Of a stretch of DNA of 45,213 nt, positions 1 to 7,471 are shown one piece after another. Source of the stretch: Candidatus Eremiobacter antarcticus (GTDB taxonomy: Bacteria > Vulcanimicrobiota > Vulcanimicrobiia > Eremiobacterales > Eremiobacteraceae). The stretch's first letter is position 1. The number at the start of each line of letters is the position of its first letter. The notes beneath the pieces are model-generated. The model was not told where the DNA came from. It did no database searches and saw nothing but the letters and a program-made list of their open reading frames with translations. Made by a program: the position numbers and the translations under genes. The stretch covers positions 1-45,213 of the forward strand of contig QHBK01000009.1 in assembly GCA_003244105.1 (NCBI GenBank), in the 5' to 3' direction.

Positions 1-225
1 AAGGGTGAAATGGTGCGGTAAGAGCGCACCGGCGCGGGCGAAAGCCTGCGGCCGGGCAAACCCCACCCGGAGCAAGACAGTTGAGGCCGCCGCCATTGCG
101 CGGCGCGGGCAGCCGGCCCGATCTCACAGCACGTCGCACGAGGCATCCGGTGACGGATGTCCACAGAGAGATGGTCGTCGCCGCCTTCGGGCGGTTACAG
201 AACCCGGCTTACAGGCGCGCCTCAG
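1..225 (+). ncRNA. rnpB: RNase P RNA (3' part)
   Basis: Catalytic RNA of ribonuclease P, which removes 5' leaders from tRNA precursors. The first 75 bases hold the strongly conserved core of bacterial class A RNase P RNA: GGGTGAAA, then GGTGCGGTAAGAGCGCACCG (15-30 region), the CAAACCCCACCCGGAGCAAGA block near 57-76, and near 185-213 the closing GCCGCCTTCGGGCGG hairpin followed by ACAGAACCCGGCTTACAG. The 5' half lies outside the window, so the P1 stem cannot be paired and the exact 3' end (about 213-228) is estimated. The gene converges on the DUF2203 gene that ends at 259. Confidence 0.9.
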
Positions 226-258
226 CGGTCAAACTCGAGCCGACAGCGGCGTTTCGCG

Positions 259-660
259 TTACTGGTTGCGCCGTCTCGACAGCGATTTGCGAGCCGCAAA
301 ACCCTCGTCCATGCCGTGCCAAAAAGCGATGGTCGGCTCATCCAGCTTCCAGCACAGGTTGATGAGTTGACCGCTTCGGATCGCCGGAAAATCGAGCAGG
401 CCAAGATCGATGTCCTTCAGCGTGCAGCCGTAGCTTTGGATGTCCTCCGCCAGCCGCGCGATGCGCGCTTGCAGAACTCTCGCCTGGTTTGCGAGCGTTG
501 CAGCTCTCCCGCTCATGCCGGCGTCGGGCTGCATGCGCGCAGCGGCATCGACTTCGAGCAGTCCAATTGCCAGATCTCGCCGCAAGCGCACGATTTCGCA
601 CACTAAGGGGCGCAGCGTCCCCAGGAGCGCGGTGGCTTCTTCTAGTCGGAAGGTCTTCAT
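259..660 (-). CDS. DUF2203 family protein
   Basis: Small soluble protein of 133 residues from the chosen start. It resembles DUF2203: an N-terminal FRLEEA segment, a long helical middle rich in Arg, Leu and Ala, and the C-terminal signature CWKLDEPTIAFWHGMDEGFA. The family's function is not known. I chose the ATG at 660 (MKTFRLEEA) because family members begin close to this point; an in-frame ATG at 672 and TTG at 684 lie just upstream. No strong ribosome binding site precedes any of the three. It is divergent from rapZ with about 150 bp between. Confidence 0.8.
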   Translation of the reverse strand: MKTFRLEEATALLGTLRPLVCEIVRLRRDLAIGLLEVDAAARMQPDAGMSGRAATLANQARVLQARIARLAEDIQSYGCTLKDIDLGLLDFPAIRSGQLINLCWKLDEPTIAFWHGMDEGFAARKSLSRRRNQ

Positions 661-798
661 GATCCACGTCATGTTTCGCCGCAAATCCGCCGATGCGCCT
701 GTCGCGCATGGCCGTCAAAGGCCTGTGTCGTACGCGAGGCGACCCCCGCCGGCCTGTCTCTGAAGAAGGGTGAAGCGGGGTCTCTCCGCCCGCTCGCT

Positions 799-804
799 AA
801 TACT
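799..804 (+). promoter_or_regulatory. possible -10 element, leaderless rapZ start
   Basis: AATACT matches the -10 consensus at four of six positions, including the second A and the last T. It ends six bases before the GTG start of rapZ. No Shine-Dalgarno sequence and no convincing -35 box are present. If it is real, the transcript would begin at or next to the start codon. Weak on its own; see the similar arrangement at ctaC and aroA. Confidence 0.25.
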
Positions 805-810
805 GCAACC

Positions 811-1725
811 GTGGATCCCCTGCCGGCCGAGTCTGCATCGATAGCCAGCGCGGACGCATTGCCCGCGGGCGGCGTTCATTTCGTGATCGTGACCGGCCTG
901 TCGGGCGCCGGCAAGAGTCAGGCCGCCAAATGCCTCGAGGACCTCGGCTACTTCTGCGTCGATAATTTGCCCCCGAGCCTCATCCCTAAGTTCGCCGAGT
1001 TGTGCTCGGTCAGCCGCAACCTGCGCAACGTGGCCGTCGTCTTGGATATTCGCGGCGAGGAGATCTTCGGGCACCTGCTCGAGAATCTGCGGGTGCTCGA
1101 CCGGGATCGCATCCCCTATCGGGTCCTTTTCCTGGACGCAAGCGACGCGGTGCTGGTGCGACGCTATTCGGAGTCGCGCCGCAAGCATCCGCTCGCGGAC
1201 CGCGGCCGCATCAGCGACAGCATCGTCGCCGAACGAGAAGAGCTCAAGCCCATCCGCGATGCGGCCGACGTCATCGTCGATACGTCTACGTTGACGCTCA
1301 CGGCTTTGAAAGACAAGCTGGCGCACGCGGTGACCGGCATCAGCGCCGAACGTGCGTTGAGCGTGTCGATCGTGGCGTTCGGATTTAAGTACGGCGTGCC
1401 GCTGGATGCCGACCTGGTCTTCGACGTCCGCTTCTTGCCCAATCCGAATTACGTTCCGGACCTTCAACCGCTCACGGGCGAGCACCCGGCCGTCATCGAG
1501 TTCTTGAGCCGCACGTCTGAGGTGCAGGCGTTCCAGCGGGAATTCCACCGCTTCTTAGATTTCTTGCTGCCGCAGTTCTTGGCTGAGGGGAAATCGCACT
1601 TGACCATCGCGATCGGCTGCACGGGAGGGCGCCATCGTTCGGTCTACATCGCTCATCAGCTGGCCCGCCATCTGCAGGCGCGACGGGTGAAGGCATTCGT
1701 TGAGAACCGCGACTCGCAACGTTGA
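811..1725 (+). CDS. rapZ: RNase adapter / nucleotide-binding protein RapZ
   Basis: RapZ/YvcJ family P-loop protein of 304 residues. In enterobacteria RapZ binds small RNAs and guides RNase E; in Firmicutes YvcJ is a nucleotide-binding protein of less clear role. The Walker A motif GLSGAGKS is at residues 29-36, followed by the family block KCLEDLGYFCVDNLPPSLI. The C-terminal hallmark IAIGCTGGRHRSVYIA is intact. The GTG at 811 leaves about 20 residues before the usual family start and has no clear ribosome binding site; a TTG codon at about 858 is an alternative. It is followed after 13 bp by yvcK, a pairing widely conserved in bacteria. Confidence 0.92.
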   Translation: MDPLPAESASIASADALPAGGVHFVIVTGLSGAGKSQAAKCLEDLGYFCVDNLPPSLIPKFAELCSVSRNLRNVAVVLDIRGEEIFGHLLENLRVLDRDRIPYRVLFLDASDAVLVRRYSESRRKHPLADRGRISDSIVAEREELKPIRDAADVIVDTSTLTLTALKDKLAHAVTGISAERALSVSIVAFGFKYGVPLDADLVFDVRFLPNPNYVPDLQPLTGEHPAVIEFLSRTSEVQAFQREFHRFLDFLLPQFLAEGKSHLTIAIGCTGGRHRSVYIAHQLARHLQARRVKAFVENRDSQR

Positions 1726-1738
1726 CGGTCAAACCCGC

Positions 1739-3079
1739 ATGACTCGTCTCTTGCGGTGGCTTTCGCCCGGCATGAAATTGAAGCGTTGGCTTTTGCTGGC
1801 GGCCATCGGCGGTTTTTTGATCCTGGACGCCTTCGGCCGCGTGCTGGACGCTCACCATTTCAATTTTCACGTCAACGAGACGATCAACCGCGCAGCCGGA
1901 CCAGCCGCCGCCTCCATGGCGTTCGAGTCGGCGTTGATCGTCTTGGGACTGGCGCTCGTGTATTTCGGCATCCGGCAGTGGATGCGGTCCATCGTCTCCG
2001 CCGTCAGCCCGCACGACGGCCAGCACCTGATCGAGGTCATCTACGAGCGCCGTCAGCTCGACCGTGGTTATCGAACCGTCGCGATCGGCGGCGGCACCGG
2101 TCTTTCCACGCTGCTGCGCGGCCTCAAAGAGTACACCTCAAACCTGGCCGCCATCGTCACGGTCACGGACGACGGCGGGAGCAGCGGCAGGCTTCGCACG
2201 GAGCTCGGAGTTCCGCCGCCGGGAGACGTCCGCAACTGTCTGGTCGCGCTGGCTGACAGCGAGTCGATGATGGCGGATCTGTTCCAGTATCGTTTCAACG
2301 AAGGCGATGGGCTGAGCGGCCACTCGTTCGGAAACCTGTTCATCGCAGCGATGTGCGGCATCGCGGGCGATTTTGACCGTGCGATCAAAGAGAGCAGCCG
2401 TGTCCTCGCGATCAAAGGCCGCGTGCTGCCCTCGACGCTCTCCAACGTCTGCTTGGAAGCCACGCTGGCCGACGGCACGACCGTGACAGGTGAGACGTCG
2501 ATCTCGCGCTCGACCTTGCCGATACGCCGCCTGCGGCTGGTGCCCGGAAATTGCCAAGCACTGCCGGAGGCGCTGGAGGCTATCGGCGCAGCCGACCTGA
2601 TCGTCTTGGGGCCCGGGAGCCTCTACACGAGCATCATGCCGAACCTGCTCGTCCCCGGCATCGCGGAGGCGATCGAACGCTCGAAGGCGATCAAGGTTTT
2701 CGTTTGCAACATCATGACGCAGCCGGGAGAGACGAGCGGCATGTCGGCGAGCGACCACGTTCGCAGTATGCTGGACGCCACCGATCGCCGACTGTTCGAC
2801 CGGGCGCTGATCAACATCGAGCAGCCGAATCGCCTGCTGCCGCTGTACGAGCGCGACGGCGCTTTTCAGGTGGTGCCCGACTTGGACAATGTCGTCGCCT
2901 ACGGCGTGAAACCGCTGACGGGCAACTTCATCTCGGAGAGCCACTCGGTGCGTCACGACACCAAGAGGCTCGCGCAAGCGATCATGAACCTCGTGATCGA
3001 GCGTTCCGACGCCCATCCTTTCAACGCGCTGCTGCCGTCCGTTCAGCGCCGCGCATCGCCCGTCGCAAAAACCCCTTAG
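1739..3079 (+). CDS. yvcK: YvcK/CofD-like gluconeogenesis factor with N-terminal membrane anchor
   Basis: Member of the YvcK (CofD-like) family, which binds UDP-sugars in Bacillus and is needed for growth on gluconeogenic carbon sources and for normal cell-wall synthesis. The family core starts with YRTVAIGGGTGLSTLLRG at about residues 111-128, followed by VTVTDDGGSSGRLR and GDVRNCLVAL. Ahead of it lie about 110 residues with two hydrophobic segments (about 17-33 and 61-79), so the protein is probably membrane-anchored. Length is 446 residues, against roughly 320 for the soluble Bacillus form. I chose the ATG at 1739; the frame opens at a TTG (1700) inside rapZ. The downstream whiA gene found in Firmicutes is absent here. 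Confidence 0.9.
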   Translation: MTRLLRWLSPGMKLKRWLLLAAIGGFLILDAFGRVLDAHHFNFHVNETINRAAGPAAASMAFESALIVLGLALVYFGIRQWMRSIVSAVSPHDGQHLIEVIYERRQLDRGYRTVAIGGGTGLSTLLRGLKEYTSNLAAIVTVTDDGGSSGRLRTELGVPPPGDVRNCLVALADSESMMADLFQYRFNEGDGLSGHSFGNLFIAAMCGIAGDFDRAIKESSRVLAIKGRVLPSTLSNVCLEATLADGTTVTGETSISRSTLPIRRLRLVPGNCQALPEALEAIGAADLIVLGPGSLYTSIMPNLLVPGIAEAIERSKAIKVFVCNIMTQPGETSGMSASDHVRSMLDATDRRLFDRALINIEQPNRLLPLYERDGAFQVVPDLDNVVAYGVKPLTGNFISESHSVRHDTKRLAQAIMNLVIERSDAHPFNALLPSVQRRASPVAKTP

Positions 3080-3084
3080 CGTTT

Positions 3085-4230
3085 TTAGTCTACGTCTTCT
3101 AACCGCATTGCGAGCGCGCGCGCAAGCCGCTCCGCGGCGTCGCTGAGCAGCTGGCCCGCCTGCGCCGTCGCTTCTTCCAGTGACAGAGGACCAGGTACGA
3201 GCGAGATCGCCGTCCCGATGCCGTGCTGCGCTAACTCCGTCGGCGGGCAGTCAACGCTGCCGGCCAGAGCAACGACAGGAATGCCAGCCGCCGAGGCCGC
3301 CTGGGCCACGGCATGCGGCGCCTTGCCGCAAAACGTCTGACGGTCCAACCGCCCTTCCCCGGTCACGACCAAGGTCACGCCCTCCAGGTGACGGTCGAAG
3401 TCGAGCACTTCGAGCACCAATTGCGCGCCGGGGCGAAGCGTCGCATGCGCCAGCGATAAAAAGCCCGCGCCCATGCCGCCGGCCGCGCCGGCACCAGGTA
3501 CGTCGCGCACATCAGCCCCTGTCTTGCGGGCCGCGACGTCGGCGAAGCGGCGAAGAGCGTCATCCAGCAGCTGCACTTGGTGCGGTGACGCGTCCTTCTG
3601 GGGACCGTAGACGGCGGCAGCGCCGCGAGGGCCGCACAACGGGTTGGTCACGTCGCTTGCGACCTCGATGGCGATTCCGTGCAAGCGCTCCTCGAGCCGG
3701 GTGACATCGATGTCTGCGAGCGCGCGCAGACTCCCGCCACCGGGCGGCAATGGCCGGCCGGAGTCATCCAAGAAGCGAGCTCCTAATGCGCTCAGCGCGC
3801 CCGTGCCCGCATCCGTCGTCGCGCTGCCGCCGATGGCAACGATGATGCGCCGCGCTCCGGCGTCGAGCGCCTCCGCGATCAGCTGCCCGGTGCCGAAGGT
3901 GGTCGCCGTCATGGGATCGTTGCGGCCCGCCGCCAAAAGCGCGAGACCGCTCGCTTGAGCCAGCTCAACGACAGCGATTCCGGCTTGCGCTGAAAGCCCG
4001 AAGTTCGCCTCGACCTCGACCCCATCTGGACCGCACACCCGCTTGCTCATCATGCGGCCGTCCAATGCGCTCGTCAGGGTTTCCGCGGTCCCCTCGCCGC
4101 CGTCGGCGACGGGCATGCAGTCGATGCGAGCGCGGGGGAACACTCGCCGGAAACCCGCCGCAATCGCTCGAGCGGCTTCGCCGGCCGAAAGGCTTCCCTT
4201 AAATTTGTCGGGCGCGACGAGAATGCGCAG
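3085..4230 (-). CDS. glycerate kinase (probable CTG start)
   Basis: Glycerate 2-kinase type (GlxK/GarK family), phosphorylating D-glycerate with ATP. The expected family N-terminus (RILVAPDKFKGSLSAGEAAR) is encoded upstream of the first conventional start, a GTG at 4143. Between the upstream gene's TAG stop and that GTG there is no ATG, GTG or TTG. The best start is therefore CTG at 4230, preceded by AGAGG (4237-4241) with a 6-base spacer; this gives 381 residues. Further signatures are VADGGEGTAETL and GGSATTDAGTGALSALGARF. It is the last gene of a reverse operon after the IclR regulator and the hydroxyacid dehydrogenase, consistent with glyoxylate/hydroxypyruvate use. It converges on yvcK with 5 bp between. 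Confidence 0.88.
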   Translation of the reverse strand: MRILVAPDKFKGSLSAGEAARAIAAGFRRVFPRARIDCMPVADGGEGTAETLTSALDGRMMSKRVCGPDGVEVEANFGLSAQAGIAVVELAQASGLALLAAGRNDPMTATTFGTGQLIAEALDAGARRIIVAIGGSATTDAGTGALSALGARFLDDSGRPLPPGGGSLRALADIDVTRLEERLHGIAIEVASDVTNPLCGPRGAAAVYGPQKDASPHQVQLLDDALRRFADVAARKTGADVRDVPGAGAAGGMGAGFLSLAHATLRPGAQLVLEVLDFDRHLEGVTLVVTGEGRLDRQTFCGKAPHAVAQAASAAGIPVVALAGSVDCPPTELAQHGIGTAISLVPGPLSLEEATAQAGQLLSDAAERLARALAMRLEDVD

Positions 4231-4236
4231 CGCGGG

Positions 4237-4241
4237 CCTCT
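4237..4241 (-). promoter_or_regulatory. Shine-Dalgarno overlapping upstream stop codon
   Basis: AGAGG lies six bases before the CTG proposed as the glycerate kinase start. It overlaps the TAG stop (4240-4242) of the dehydrogenase. This arrangement supports reinitiation at CTG, since the ribosome terminates directly on the binding site. Confidence 0.5.
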
Positions 4242-5238
4242 AGCTGGGCCGCTGGGATGCCAGTACTTGCGGATTGAGCGCCGTGGGAGGCGTCTTGCCG
4301 TCGAACAGAGCGATCACGTTTTCCGCAGCGATCTGCGCCATCTTGCCGCGCGTCGCGAAGCTCGCACTGCCGATGTGCGGCAACAAGACCACATTCGGCA
4401 CATCCGCAAGGCCTGCGGCCAGTTTCGGCTCGTGTTCGTACACGTCCAGCCCTGCGGCCGCGATCACGCGTTCGCGCAACGCGTCCACCAGCGCCGATTC
4501 ATCAATGACGGGACCGCGCGAGGTGTTGATCAAGACGGCCGTCGGCTTCATGCGCTTCAGCGCGCGGCGGTCGATCAAGTGATGGGTCTCAGGCGTCAGC
4601 GGCACGTGGACGCTGACGAAGTCGGACTCAGCCAACAGCTCTTCGAACGGCAAATACGTCGCGCCGAACTCCCGTTCCACGTCCGCCGGTACGCGTTGCG
4701 CATCGTGGTAACTCACCTTCATCTCAAATCCGCGCGCGCGCCGGGCAACCCCACGGCCGATGCGCCCAAAGCCCACGATTCCAAGCCTGCCATGGTGCAC
4801 GTCGTGGCCGAGCAATTGCATGATGCCCCAACCATCCCAGCGCCCGCTGCGCACGAGGCGGTCTCCCTCGGGAAGCCGGCGCGCGGCCGCCATCAACAAG
4901 GCGAATGCCAAGTCGGCGGTGGTGTCGTCGAGCACGCCGGGCGTATTGGTCATGATCACGCCGGCCGCGGTGCCGGCGTCGATGTCGAGATTGTCAAACC
5001 CCACGGCGACGTTGGCCACGATTTTGAGCGTGGGCGCGGCAGCAAGCACGCCCGCATCGATCTTCTCCGTCAGCAAGCACACAAGGGCGTCCATGCCGCG
5101 GCAGGCAGCGATAAGCTCGTCCGCAGTTGGCGGCCGTTCGTGCGGCCACATGGTGACATCGCAACGGCGGCGCAGCGGCTCAAGACCCGCGTCCGGAATT
5201 TTCCTGCTGACGAAGACCCGCGGCTTGTCGGCTGTCAC
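4240..5238 (-). CDS. D-2-hydroxyacid dehydrogenase (glyoxylate/hydroxypyruvate reductase type)
   Basis: NAD(P)-dependent oxidoreductase of 332 residues, probably interconverting glyoxylate/glycolate or hydroxypyruvate/D-glycerate. The Rossmann motif GFGRIGRGVA follows the HHGRLGIV strand. The catalytic Arg is in NTSRGPVIDE, the Glu in VYEHEP and the His in LLPHIGSAS, so the active site is complete. It starts at GTG, which abuts the TAA stop of the IclR gene (TAAGTG), so the two are translationally linked. The neighbouring glycerate kinase supports a role in making D-glycerate for phosphorylation. The exact substrate cannot be read from the sequence. Confidence 0.9.
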   Translation of the reverse strand: MTADKPRVFVSRKIPDAGLEPLRRRCDVTMWPHERPPTADELIAACRGMDALVCLLTEKIDAGVLAAAPTLKIVANVAVGFDNLDIDAGTAAGVIMTNTPGVLDDTTADLAFALLMAAARRLPEGDRLVRSGRWDGWGIMQLLGHDVHHGRLGIVGFGRIGRGVARRARGFEMKVSYHDAQRVPADVEREFGATYLPFEELLAESDFVSVHVPLTPETHHLIDRRALKRMKPTAVLINTSRGPVIDESALVDALRERVIAAAGLDVYEHEPKLAAGLADVPNVVLLPHIGSASFATRGKMAQIAAENVIALFDGKTPPTALNPQVLASQRPS

Positions 5239-6069
5239 TTAGCCCAGGGACGCAGCCTTGGGGCGGCCGGTATAACCGAGTTTGCCCGAGATGTCCTGGG
5301 CGGCTTGCACGACGGCTTTCACGAGGCGGTCCTTTTGAACGGGCTGCGGCCCCATCTTGGGCACCGAAACGGAGATCGCCGCGACCGGCCTTCCGGAGTA
5401 GCCGAACACGGGCGCGCCAACGCAGTACAGACCCTCTTCCATCTCTTCGTTGTCCTCGGCGTAACCCTGGCGGCGGACCTTTTCGAGTTCCTGACGCAGC
5501 GTGTCGACGTCCGTGATCGTGTTCTTGGTATGCTGCTGGGGAGGTTTTTGGCTGAGGATGCGGTCGATCTCAGCGCGGTCGAGTTGCGCCAGGAGCGCTT
5601 TGCCGCTCCCAGTCGAGTACAACGGTTGACGGCTCCCGATATCCGCATACATGCGCACCGAGCGGCGGCCATCGATCTTATCGATGAAGACGAGCTCAGA
5701 CTCGTCCACAACGCCCAGGAACGCCGTCTCTCCAAGCGTGCTGACGAGCTGCTCGAGATAGGGTTTGGCGGCGCCATGGACTTCCATCGACCGCAAGATG
5801 CCGCACCCGACCTCAAAGGCCCGCATGCCGAGCGAGTAACGGGCGTTGTCGGGATTCCATTTGACGAAGCCCCGAGATCTTAGCGTCTGAAGAATGCGAT
5901 GGACGCTGCTTTTGGAAAGGCCGATCGATTGGCCAAGTTCCCGAACGCCGACTTCTTTTGTCTGGGTGCCGAGATATTCCAAGATCACAAGCGCGCGGTC
6001 GACGGAATTGACCTTCGACTCGCCGCGGGGCTTGGACGGGACAGTGATTTCAGCGGAACCGATCGCCAC
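5239..6069 (-). CDS. IclR family transcriptional regulator
   Basis: Regulator of 276 residues with an N-terminal winged helix (VDRALVILEYLG, then LSKSSVHRILQTL) and a C-terminal effector-binding domain. Family landmarks include LYSTGSGKALLAQL and the late CVGAPVFGYSGRPVAAISVS block. I chose the GTG at 6069 because GGAGGA (6074-6079) sits four bases upstream; a TTG at 6087 would add six residues but has no binding site. It is the first gene of the operon with the dehydrogenase and glycerate kinase and probably regulates them in response to a glyoxylate- or glycerate-related ligand. The ligand is inferred from context only. Confidence 0.9.
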   Translation of the reverse strand: MAIGSAEITVPSKPRGESKVNSVDRALVILEYLGTQTKEVGVRELGQSIGLSKSSVHRILQTLRSRGFVKWNPDNARYSLGMRAFEVGCGILRSMEVHGAAKPYLEQLVSTLGETAFLGVVDESELVFIDKIDGRRSVRMYADIGSRQPLYSTGSGKALLAQLDRAEIDRILSQKPPQQHTKNTITDVDTLRQELEKVRRQGYAEDNEEMEEGLYCVGAPVFGYSGRPVAAISVSVPKMGPQPVQKDRLVKAVVQAAQDISGKLGYTGRPKAASLG

Positions 6070-6197
6070 GCTTTCCTCCACCGGCAAACACCCTGCTTCC
6101 CATCACACGTAGGTGAGCGGACAAATACGCGCCCGCACCGCGCAATCTACGTACAGCTACGGGACGAAACTTGGGTTCAACTCCGGGACACAAATTC

Positions 6198-6212
6198 CCG
6201 CCCTTTGGGCGG
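6198..6212 (-). terminator. possible terminator after lipoprotein gene
   Basis: A perfect six-base-pair GC stem (CCGCCC/GGGCGG) with a three-base loop, 13 bp beyond the stop of the reverse-strand lipoprotein gene. On the reverse strand it is followed by GAATTTGTGT, a modest U-rich run. It lies between this gene and the IclR operon start. Confidence 0.45.
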
Positions 6213-6224
6213 CTCGTTGCCGTT

Positions 6225-6602
6225 TTACGACGGGGTCAGCGTGAAATTGACCTGAACGCTGGCGCCGGACTGCACTTGGACGTCGGAGCGGGGAGGCGGG
6301 GTTTGATATCCTTGGGCTGTCACTTGAACGATCGCCGGTGCGGCGGGCGTCGTCACCGGCACCGTTTGCACCGTGTACGCGCCATCCGCTTTGCTGGTCG
6401 CCGTAATGCTGTAGTCAACGGTGATGGTCGCCCCCGCGACCGGCCGCCCTGAGTTGGACATGATCTTGCCGGTGATGGTTCCGTAATTGCCTTGCGGAGC
6501 GGCGGGATTGCTGCACGCGCTCAGCGCCGATGCGACGACTGCGGCAATGAACGAGGCCGCAAGCGACATGCGGGACCGGCGACGAGTGTGGGGATGCGAC
6601 AT
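6225..6602 (-). CDS. lipoprotein with carboxypeptidase-regulatory-like (CarboxypepD_reg) fold
   Basis: Secreted lipoprotein of 125 residues. The N-terminus is basic (HTRRRSR), followed by a hydrophobic stretch and the lipobox LSAC with the lipidated Cys at residue 30. The mature part (GTITGKIMSNSGRPVAGATI, then KADGAYTVQTVPV) has the pattern of carboxypeptidase regulatory-like beta-sandwich domains. The ATG at 6602 is supported by AAGGAG nine bases upstream. It lies 47 bp after the SCO gene and may be cotranscribed with it. A function in substrate binding or envelope structure is possible but not shown. Confidence 0.7.
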   Translation of the reverse strand: MSHPHTRRRSRMSLAASFIAAVVASALSACSNPAAPQGNYGTITGKIMSNSGRPVAGATITVDYSITATSKADGAYTVQTVPVTTPAAPAIVQVTAQGYQTPPPRSDVQVQSGASVQVNFTLTPS

Positions 6603-6649
6603 GGTCTGGAACTCCTTGGTGGGTGCCAGCGGGCTACTGCGCGACTCCG

Positions 6650-7471
6650 TCATGCTCCTTGCGCGAACAGCCGCCGGCCGAGCCAGTAAAAGGCGGCGAC
6701 GCCCAGGCCGGCCACCAACAGGGCCATGACCACGTCGATCACCCCGGCCGCCGTCTGGTACGAACTGCCGCAGAGAGCGGCGACCGCTTTCGTCAGCGCG
6801 AGGTTCGCGCGAGCCAGTGGATTCGCAGCCTTCCCGGCCAAATGTTTCATGCCGGCCGCAACCGCGCTCTGCGACCAGCCGGCAGCATCGATGACGTCGG
6901 CCAACGTGCCATCTGCGGCTACCAAAAGCAGCCGGTCGTTGTGGATCAGTTCACCTCTCCCGTCGTCGATGACGGCGACGCCTGCAGAGCGCCATAGGCT
7001 CGAAAGCGCGGCCTCCGAGCCGGTGATAAGGGACCAGCCGGAGCCTGAGGCGCCGTACTTGCGCGCGTAACGCGCGAGCGCGTCCACCGTATCGTGAGCC
7101 GGATCGATCGTTGCCTCGACATAGCGGTACGATCCAGTGCCCAGCTCCGCGCGCAGCCGCCCGATCTTTTGCGTGATGAGCGGGCAGGCGTCAGTGCAAC
7201 GAGTATAGATGAAGGCGACGAGGACGACGTTTCCTCGCAACTGCTCGAATCTGAACGGCCGGCCGGCTTGATCGCGAAATTCAGTGGAAGAAAGGCGGTC
7301 GCCGATGCGAAGCGGCACGATCCTGTCTTCGAACGGATTCCCAGACGAACTCGGGGCAGCAGCTCTTTGGCCCGCCGCCGCAGGCCACACGCAGGCCAGC
7401 ACCGCAGCCAAGCACGCCGCCCCAAGCAGGGCGCCGGGGGCACGCGGAGCGATCAGCGAAGAGCCGTCCAT
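6650..7471 (-). CDS. SCO1/SenC family copper chaperone
   Basis: Thioredoxin-fold protein of 273 residues that in this family delivers copper to the CuA centre of cytochrome oxidase subunit II. The copper-binding motif CTDAC lies in FIYTRCTDACPLITQK, and the distal ligand His is in ELIHNDRLLLVAADG. A signal-like hydrophobic segment is at about residues 12-34, and a second one near the C-terminus (VIDVVMALLVAGLGVAAFYW) suggests anchoring at both ends. The ATG at 7471 has GAGGA about ten bases upstream. It overlaps head-to-head with the forward gene at 7470. The nearby oxidase genes support the copper role. Confidence 0.88.
   Translation of the reverse strand: MDGSSLIAPRAPGALLGAACLAAVLACVWPAAAGQRAAAPSSSGNPFEDRIVPLRIGDRLSSTEFRDQAGRPFRFEQLRGNVVLVAFIYTRCTDACPLITQKIGRLRAELGTGSYRYVEATIDPAHDTVDALARYARKYGASGSGWSLITGSEAALSSLWRSAGVAVIDDGRGELIHNDRLLLVAADGTLADVIDAAGWSQSAVAAGMKHLAGKAANPLARANLALTKAVAALCGSSYQTAAGVIDVVMALLVAGLGVAAFYWLGRRLFAQGA

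Noticed and set aside
1-370. Short open frames across the first 370 bases
   Set aside because: They overlap the RNase P RNA, whose conserved structure explains the sequence better.
3065-3086. AAAAAC/GTTTTT inverted repeat between yvcK and glycerate kinase
   Set aside because: The stem is A/T only apart from one pair and would be weak; it overlaps the end of yvcK, so I did not call a terminator.
4267-5883. 538-residue forward frame opposite the dehydrogenase and IclR genes
   Set aside because: Antisense to two clear genes, with shadow-like composition and no domain.
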